A stretch of 64,000 nt of DNA from Telopea speciosissima (Eukaryota > Streptophyta > Magnoliopsida > Proteales > Proteaceae), in the NCBI RefSeq assembly GCF_018873765.1, contig NC_057919.1, positions 62,138,484 to 62,202,483 on the forward strand, read 5' to 3'. The position numbers and the translations under genes were made by a program. Position 1 is the stretch's first letter; every line of letters starts with the position of its first letter. The notes beneath the pieces were generated by a model. It did no database searches. It was not told the DNA's origin and was given only the letters and a program-made list of their open reading frames with translations. Below, piece after piece: positions 56,782 through 64,000 of this stretch.

Positions 56782-57744
56782 CTATTATTGGATCAATCTA
56801 GAGCTGTGGATGGTATTCATTATCTGAATAAATTCCAAGTCTAGAATGCATTATGAAACGAGAAAATAAAGAAGGGTTGAGTTTCATCATACATTTTAGA
56901 CCTAGAATCTATTCCAAGATAGATACCAAACACAACCCTAGAACTAATATTTTCCTTTAGGAGCCATTCCTATACATTAAAAACACACTTTTTGTTTTCT
57001 TTTTTGCTAAGGACTCTCAATTCTATGGATCTGAATCATCTCCAACTACTTGAGCATCCAACTCCTCTCCAATCACTCATCTAACGGCTATGAGGATTTG
57101 AACATGCATCTTAACATCTATCAATACCTGAGGATTGTGTGTTCAACTCCTCCTCTTCATTAGATGGGTAATTGAAGAAAAATTAGATTTGAAGAGGACC
57201 TTTTTCCCAAAATCTATCAGACCCCATTACTCGTTGACCTTTCTCCCACACATAATACAGACAAACAAAAAAAATAAAGAATGGCTGCTCTTCCAAGGTA
57301 GTGTGACATCATAGGCTCAAAACAGTCCACGTAGACAATGGATAACCAAATAATGGTTTTCCCTCTTTGGGCTGCCAAATCACCTGCCATATGTCAGATT
57401 TTTTTCAATGAATATAGGCTACAAAATTTTTGCTGGATTTCTGGAGTGAGAATTCTAAAATCTATATAAGGGTCTGGAAGAGTATGGACAAAGAAATTAA
57501 AATTGGCTTTTACTGGTATGGATAAGGGTCTTATCAACACATTCTTAAAATTCTAATTGAAGAAAGCTTGGCCAATGGGCCATGGAGAAACTAAGGATTC
57601 TCTTTGCCTCTTTGCAGGTTTAGCCCATTCCTCCCCCTCTCTCTTCCTCTTGAGTAGTCACTACTAAGACTCCTGGACTTGCCTTTCTAAAGAGAAATTT
57701 GTTCCTTAAAGTGTTTTTGGATTTGTCTATAGAGAAAGACAGGT

Positions 57745-57828
57745 CCCATGGACCCCATGGACCCATGGACCCCATGGACCCATGGACCCCATGGACCCAT
57801 GGACCCATGGTCCCATGGACCCATGGTC
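57745..57828. repeat. (CCATGGAC)n minisatellite
   Basis: About ten units of CCATGGAC(C) in 84 bp, alternating 8- and 9-bp spacing. Each contains the palindrome CCATGG, so the array can fold on itself. Confidence 0.95.
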
Positions 57829-59499
57829 CATCCTATCCATAAAGGATGAGGACAAGAGATCCCATTTTTTGTCTTCTCATAAAAGCCTTTGTCGTATCAT
57901 GTAGATAGTTACTCAACTTTAGGAGAATTAAGCTTATAATTTCCTTTTACTTTGATCAATCATTGCTTAATGGTAACTTCTAATGTTCTTATTCCATTAA
58001 AGTGGATATGTTCTCTATAAGCCATTAGCACACTTGAGGAGGGTGCTTAAAGCCTTAAACACTTTATTTTTCTCCTTAAAGTATTGGGTTTAGTTTAGAA
58101 GACTAATGTCTTAGAATCCATTAAAACACAAGAGGGTATCAACCATCACTGATTACCAACTACATCGATGATTCGAAGAACCAACCAAGTGCCAATTACG
58201 ACTTAATTGTATGGTTAGATTGTAAAAAAAATAAACATATTTTCCCTCAAGTATGGGTTGTTCGAATTCCATAACAACCTAATTGGTACTTTCGATCGCT
58301 TAAGGTGAGATGATTTGGTGTGATGATTAATAATGGAAGAACAAGAGGTGTATAATATATACTCTACCATCCCCTTCAAGATAAAGAGTGGTTGACAGCC
58401 GATGGCTTTGGCAAGTCCTTTATAAAATGTGTTCTAGACCCAGAATCTATTCCGAGAATGCATACCAAGTGCAGCCTAAATGTTCACTATTTCAAGTTTC
58501 CAATAACAACCAACTTCCATAAACACCTTTCTCGTCAAGCTTGGATTGCTTCTATGCATTAAGTCATGGACTGAGATGAGTCCTGAAGTCTGGGCTTAAT
58601 GCATTTCTGCTCATGTTGGATAAGCCCATTCTTACTATTACCGGCCCAGAGAAGTTATATTACTTGGATCTATATGGATTAGGCTTGGGCTTTCATTGTT
58701 TCGGTCTAATGGCATGATGGGCCATGTTGGGCTAGTATTTGTGGAATCTATCATATGAAGTCACAACCAGCTTAAGACATTTTCCCATTTGTGTATCACA
58801 TCCTAATAACTCCTTATTGATCAATTAATATTTAAAGGAAAATGAATTTTTTTCAAAACTAAAATCAGAAACTTTTGTATTCATAATCAACATGATTGTA
58901 TTAACCACTTAAATTTCTCAATATATTTAGTGATGATACGTTTTAAGTGTAATTTTTATTTTACTTTTTTTAACCCAAGTGATTTGGATGTAAAGTAAAA
59001 TAAAATAAAATTTAATAGTTAAATATGGAATGGTTTGGAGTTAGCTAGTGTTATGATCATATGTGGTAATGATTATAAAAAGGTTTGAAAATTTTCACTT
59101 CCCTTCCCTTCCCTTTAATTCCCCTTGCAAGTTGCAACCAAACGGAGCTTTGGAGCCTTAGGATCTCAATCAATCAAAATTCTACCCATTCTGGTGGGTA
59201 GGATAGTAAATGGGCCTGCCTGGTTCTATGGGCTTTGTAAGCCCATCTTCTGTAGGATTGGTCTTGGTCCTACAGTTAGGGCCGAAGGCCTAGCTTGGGC
59301 CTCTCTCTACTTCTAGGCTTTTCAAACTTCCAGTTTTGGGCTTTTCCGGGGCCTAAAACTATTGTCCTACGGTCCTACCACCCATTTGGATATGGCCAAT
59401 TCCAAATCCACCTTAATGCTTAGCCAATATCCAAACTCATTTAAAGGGTAGATTCTGTTAGAATTGAGGCCATAAGTTATAATTATTCTTCCCATAAGA

Positions 59500-59725
59500 C
59501 GAAGTCCACGACTGCGGCAGTCGTGATGTCGGTATCGGCTGGATCGGGATCGCCCAAACTCAGGTAAATATGACACTTTTGTCCTTGTTTTCTTATAAAA
59601 AAACTAATTTTTTATATTTATACCCCTGTCCGTACAGCTGGATCAGATCAGTACTGAGATCGGTCTCGACCAATACCGATCCGATCTAGCCAAAATCGAC
59701 TGATCTGATCCAATACCTTAAACCA
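59500..59725. mobile_element. GATCGG-family remnant
   Basis: Contains GTCGGTATCGGCTGG, GATCAGATCAGTACTGAGATCGG and an inverse-type end CAATACCTTAAACCAAGG. Matches the termini of 12748-13209. Confidence 0.45.
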
Positions 59726-59772
59726 AGGCTTGGAGTGTCAAAGCATCCTATACCCCCACTCCCAAGCGAAAA

Positions 59773-59954
59773 GGCTCCTGTCCTGCAGTGGTGGGAGCTG
59801 GAGTGTCCAGCCCAGCTAAACCACAACAAAAACAGGGGTGGGGTGGTCATTTCACAGGTGGTCCCACCTGGGCCCCACATGTGATATGACCACCCCACCC
59901 CCTATTTTCAGGTGGTTTTGCTGGACTGACTCCCACCACTGGAGGACAGGAGCC
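59773..59954. mobile_element. foldback MITE
   Basis: GGCTCCTGTCCTGCAGTGGT mirrors ACCACTGGAGGACAGGAGCC, and CAGGGGTGGGGTGGTCAT mirrors ATGACCACCCCACCCCCT. 182 bp, non-coding. Confidence 0.85.
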
Positions 59955-60203
59955 AAATCCACTCCCAAGTCCCAACCCTATAAGGCTATAATAAGGTAGA
60001 TTGAAGCTCAGTTGCGCGGGAAAAACTTCGAAGTTCAAATAAAAACATGAAACCGTAAGAAGGAGAAAAACAAAAAGGTTGGCGCAAAGCATCCCAAATT
60101 AGCCAAGTTTGAAACCCACGGATTGCCAAAGTGGCAGAGTTCTTTGGTCGTTGGATCAACTATCTTGAAAATGTTCACGGATCGAGATCGCTCCCACCCT
60201 GCA

Positions 60204-60214
60204 ACTATAAATAA
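60204..60214 (+). promoter_or_regulatory. possible TATA box
   Basis: CTATAAATAAA followed by a purine-rich, leader-like stretch and an ATG at 60263 that opens only 14 codons (MSSYRPLIHQ). It could start a gene whose first exon is mostly untranslated. Unproven. Confidence 0.3.
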
Positions 60215-60492
60215 AGCGGCAAAGTTGAGAAACAGATATAGAGAAAGAGAGTTTGAGACGGAGATGAGCTCTTATCGGCCACTGATTCATCAAAAAACTA
60301 ACGAGTAGGAGAGTTCCGCAAGGAGCTCAGCCTGTATGTTAGTTTCTGGTGAATTATTGGTGCGATTAGAGCTTAATTCTGATATGGGAGGAGGAGATTT
60401 GAGCGAAGATGACGACGATTCATTTCCATTTGTTTGTTTCATTTGTTGGATCATGTTGTCACCAAGTGATAGATCTAGCTCTGTCTAACTTG

Positions 60493-61263
60493 AAATTGAG
60501 TAGGTTCTTTTCCATACCTGAGGGAAATTAATAGGATTCTAGACAGTTTTCTGACTTGTTTTGGTTGAATTTTCTGAAATTACTTTGCTGCTCTGTGGTT
60601 TTATTGGACATTTGATTCTAGAGACTGACTACTAATCTCTAGAGTCTTGAGGAGTTTGAATACCGCTTGATTTCTGTAGGATGAAATAAGTCCTGGTTTG
60701 TTGTAGAATACTTTTAGTTTCTCTAATAACCTTTACTGTTTTGTTAATGTCCAGTCTCTGAGTATTAGTTGGTCTCCTAGAGAAAATGGGAAGTCACCGT
60801 CAATCTTTAATTTTCTGTCACGAATTTGTGATTCTAACATTTCAGTCAAGTGACAGATGAATTCTAAATTGTGGTTGCCAGTTTCAAAATTAAAATTAAA
60901 TTGGAATTTGGGGTTACCTGGTAATTGTATTTTGTTTTTGAAATGCACACCAGTCGAATAACCCAATTCCAGCTGTCTAACATGAATTGAGTGTGTTCTT
61001 TTCCATACCTTTGGAAATTCTAGGATTATAGACAATTTTTTCTGACTTGTTTTGGTTGAATTTTCTGAAATTATTTGCTGCTCTGTGGTTCTGTTGGACA
61101 TTGGACTGTGGATTTTAATAAAATTTACTAGTGATTAACTACTAAACTTCCGAGTTCTTGTGTAGTTTGGGTACTGCTTGCTTTCTGTATGATGGAAAAA
61201 GTCATGGTTGGTTGTAAAATACTTTAGTTTCCCCAATAACCTTTACTGTTTTGTTAGTGGTCA
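60493..61263. repeat. spaced tandem duplication of about 270 bp
   Basis: 60493-60755 and 60982-61263 share GTTCTTTTCCATACCT, TGACTTGTTTTGGTTGAATT, CTGCTCTGTGGTT and AATAACCTTTACTGTTTTG in the same order. They are about 80% alike by eye, about 490 bp apart. Confidence 0.85.
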
Positions 61264-61844
61264 GTGTAAGAATTGATTTCAAATATGTATGAAGAGTTTG
61301 TGAAAGATCAAACTGCAAATAAAGGTGGAAAAATATGTATGTCATCTTCCTTCCAGTATTGTGATAATCCAGGTAGTAATCCAAGAGGGAGTGAATGTAA
61401 TTCAAATATTAGTAAAGACATTTCTTTTTAAGGCTGAATCAGTTACAACCAAAGGAGATTCTGTCTTTTGGCTTTCCATTGTATCTTGATTGCCTTCTAG
61501 TGGCAATCAGACCTTACAAGTTTCTCTTGTGATTACATTGGAGACACTTAATCTCCAACAACTTATATGATGAGAATGGATAGAACTAAGAACTAACAAA
61601 GCCTTTTAAAAGGCAGATATATAAATTAAAAACTCTAAATGACTCTATAAACACTAATGCCCCAAGTAGATGTTTCCCAAGTGTTTTTTTTTTATCTATT
61701 TGAGAGCTTGCTAAAGTTCTCCTTAAATAGAGAAAATTCTGAAAGCAAAAAAAATAGGACTAGTTATTATTGCTCCCATATACTTGCTGTATATTTACTT
61801 ATTCTCACCTACCCCAAGCTTCTATTTTGATCATGCACTTGCTC

Positions 61845-61989
61845 TTCTCACCAATGAAAATGCAATGTTGGATGGTGATCTTCAAAAGTTGATGCACCTC
61901 CTCTCACCAGTGGTAATGCAGTGTTGAATGGTGATCTTCAAGATGTTGTACCTGCTCTTACTAATGATGATGATGCAGAGCCTGGCTGA
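61845..61989 (+). pseudogene. repeat-containing coding-like fragment, unidentified
   Basis: An imperfect repeat of about 54 bp (AATGCAATGTTGGATGGTGATCTTCAA-type, three partial copies) ends in a frame reading DLQDVVPALTNDDDAEPG and a stop at 61987-61989. The reading frame changes between copies. It might be the decayed end of a repeat protein, or part of the unidentified gene starting near 60.2 kb. Confidence 0.25.
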
Positions 61990-62669
61990 ACCCCAAGTAT
62001 AATTAAAAGATAAACTTGCTGTTGACACCCAAAAAAAAAGTGGAGACATTACCAATAATCAGTTCAGTAAACTTGCTGTTCCCATGTTTTTTTTATTAAG
62101 TTATTATCTTTTCTCAGTTCCTTTTATCTATGTGGTGATGTTATCTATAGACACTTCGCTATAGGAACATGGTCCCTTTAATTTGACATGAAAATTTTGT
62201 GACTGACCTTTTCTTCTAGTTTATATAGTTTGATAGCTTGACTGTTAGGTAAAAGCCACAACTGAAACTATAACAGTCCAAAATGAAATTGATGGCTCAG
62301 GTTCTAAGAAAGAATTCAAAATTTTTTTGCCACGAAAAACCCTGCAAGCGGGGCGATAAAATAAAGCTACTGGAAGGGGGAAAGAGAGTCTATTAAGGAC
62401 CAAAACAGAGAAGCCATCACAATAGAAGGCTTTGCAAACTGCTTCTTCTATGGTTAGAACTTTGAAACAAGAAAATTATTTGATTTGTGATTATAAATCT
62501 ATATTAATATTATTAAGTACATACTTTGCCATTGATGGTCTCTCTTTTAGTCTAAGAGACAGTCTGTGTATGAACAAACCAAACTTGAGTGCCAGAGTTG
62601 AAGTTTGTTGAATTTGTATAAATAGTACTATTGAAAGTATCCTTTATAAATAGTCATTGTAATTATTGA

Positions 62670-63005
62670 TACAGTTTTGGTCCAAACTAGATAGGGTGGG
62701 TCGTTCGAGCTTATTGGGGGGTAATTTTGTAATTTTTTGAATTAAAGCTTTTTTTTTATAAAGTGTTCTTATCTCTTATAAGAGCTATGGATGAGAAGTT
62801 GAAGATTGAGATCTTTAAATCGATACGTATTTTGACATATGTTTAGTTTGGGTCTGAACTAGATTTGATGGCTTGTTTGGGTTTATTGGGGGCATTTATG
62901 TATTTTTTGGGTTAAGGCTGTTTTTTTATAAAGTGTCCTTATTTTTTATGAGACATGTGGATGAGATGTTGAGGGTTGAGACTTTTGAATCAATATGTAA
63001 ATTGT
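62670..63005. repeat. tandem duplication of about 170 bp
   Basis: Two copies (about 62670-62840 and 62846-63005) share TTATTGGGGG, TTTTTTTATAAAGTGT, GGATGAGA and GTTGAG-GTTGAGA in order. Diverged, about 80%. Confidence 0.75.
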
Positions 63006-63287
63006 TTTTTTTTACATGTCTAGGTGTGTTCAACATTCACATCTGAGATTTAGAGCAAACAATTTGTCTTGAAAGGAACCTTAGTTTATGTAGACTGGCT
63101 ACCATATTATGTTGTTTCACAATGGTAACAAGCTTGAGAAGATGACAGATCAGTTGAAACTTGAGAGTTTGGTGGATAGAACCCAATTGTTGAAATCCAT
63201 TTTTTATATTTTCCTTTGCAGTTGCATTGATCCATATGTTGTAATTCTTGAATCTATGGTCCTGAAAATTAGATTATGTTGTGGCAG

Positions 63288-63458
63288 GAGAATGGATTGC
63301 TTTATATTCCCAAGGGGCAGGCTTCAAATGCCTGGACACAAATGTTTCTCTCTGATATGATATGCCATGGATATGATGAAGAAGAATCTCTCAATGATCA
63401 GACCCCATTATCAAAATTGTGTAATCTAACACCACCATGTAAAAATTATCAGATGTAA
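63288..63458 (+). CDS. possible terminal exon of an unidentified gene
   Basis: After an AG at 63286-63287 an open frame of 56 codons runs to TAA at 63456-63458 (ENGLLYIPKGQASNAW, then an acidic DEEESLND stretch, ending CKNYQM). The composition looks protein-like, but the upstream sequence is a poor pyrimidine tract and I recognise no family. No partner exons could be confirmed upstream. Confidence 0.25.
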   Translation, partial: ENGLLYIPKGQASNAWTQMFLSDMICHGYDEEESLNDQTPLSKLCNLTPPCKNYQM

Positions 63459-63649
63459 CCACTGACAATCATGTATTGTTCTGTTCACATATGATAACAA
63501 TTGATGTGGTGGGTGAAGAGATTCTTCATCACCAAAGGTCAAGGAAAATCATTTAAATCATGTTTGGGCCGTTTGGCCCTTCTGTTATGGTTTGTATAAA
63601 AATTTTTAGAGTAAATTACCCTATAGTTATTGTCCCAATCTTATGATTT

Positions 63650-64000
63650 TCAGTTTTTTTTTTTGGTAAGAGAAATTTTATTAAGGATAATGTGAGAAAT
63701 TGATGGTTGAGATGAACAAATATCTCGTAACCACGGATCGGATATAGGCCACATCATTGTACACGTAATCGATAGGGCCCTCCTTGCTAGGGAGTTAGCC
63801 AGGTTGTTAATCTCCTTAGGAACATAAGTGAAAATGTAACTAGCAAAATAATTTGACAAATGTTTGACATCCTCCAATGTAGATCGTAGATATGGAGGGG
63901 AAGTAGCGATTCTGCAAGTAAGAAACCACATCTTTGCAATTTGACTTAAGAAACTCTTCAAAATCTTCAAATAGTGCATGTAAAAGAGTACTATGAATGG
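63650..64000 (-). mobile_element. LINE 3' end with RNase H-like domain, running off the right edge
   Basis: The minus-strand frame 63979-63650 contains the RNase H closing motif (FTYVPKEINNLANSLARRAL) found in plant LINEs. It is followed by AATAAAATTTCTCTTACC and an A tail at 63654-63665. The 5' part lies beyond the window. Its CTTACC-A end matches the micro insertions in this window. Confidence 0.75.

Larger units (their letters stand above)
52567..60200. other. intergenic DNA rich in hairpin elements
   Basis: No host gene recognised. The frame 55279-55518 resembles nothing I know. Listed separately are MITEs, a LINE piece, micro insertions and a minisatellite. The stretches 57840-59740 and 54600-54800 show no structure I can name, apart from a Tourist-like fragment near 58440. 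Confidence 0.5.

Noticed and set aside
57620-57808. Gly/Met/Trp repeat protein
   Set aside because: It is only the translation of the CCATGGAC minisatellite on the minus strand.
62011-62080. TAAACTTGCTGTT repeated at 62011 and 62068 as another micro insertion
   Set aside because: The 44-bp interval has its A run in the middle, not at an end. It could be a small tandem duplication with filler, so I left it out of the set.
1-64000. CRISPR array, operon, integron or bacterial features
   Set aside because: The DNA is plant nuclear, with spliced genes. The direct repeats present are LTRs, tandem duplications or target duplications with no regular spacers.

Overview
The window is AT-rich plant nuclear DNA. 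Genes have GT-AG introns and long TA-rich introns, and they sit in a dense bed of LTR-retrotransposon fossils, LINE debris and small hairpin DNA transposons. Gene content (two XTHs, a VAMP72 R-SNARE, an FPF1) fits a flowering plant, probably a eudicot. I cannot name the species from sequence alone.

Layout. 1-3.1 kb: no recognisable gene, one 100-bp tandem duplication. 3.34-6.75 kb (minus): seven-exon gene for a 153-residue coiled-coil protein whose introns are all phase 0. 7-13.2 kb: Mutator-type repeats, including a 2-kb element with a 9-bp target duplication (10021-12049) nested in another terminal-inverted-repeat element, and a 74-nt tRNA-Asn-like gene with an altered anticodon. 14.8-17.1 and 21.5-23.4 kb (minus): two tandem xyloglucan endotransglucosylase/hydrolase genes with identical exon architecture, separated by mobile DNA. 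23.4-28.7 kb: repeats. 29.2-41.2 kb (plus): a VAMP724-like gene with a 9.76-kb third intron holding three LTR elements nested one inside another. 41.2-52 kb: repeats, a truncated copia fossil and a solo LTR. 52.2 kb (plus): an intact single-exon FPF1-like gene. 52.6-60 kb: hairpin elements and simple repeats. 60.2 kb to the end: a possible promoter and weak exon candidates of an unrecognised gene, two tandem duplications, and a LINE fragment running off the right edge.

The genes do not form a pathway. XTHs act in the cell wall, VAMP724 in vesicle fusion, FPF1 in flowering and growth control. The most unusual signals are (i) at least eight ultra-short (13-23 nt) oligo-A insertions, each flanked by a 9-18 bp target duplication, which look like retrotransposition events that copied little more than a LINE tail; (ii) several dispersed repeat families sharing 9-bp target duplications; (iii) the tRNA-Asn-like gene reading GAU; and (iv) the modular 54-bp exons of the coiled-coil gene. 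I found no CRISPR array, rRNA gene or clear organelle insertion, and nothing I would call a new multi-gene system.
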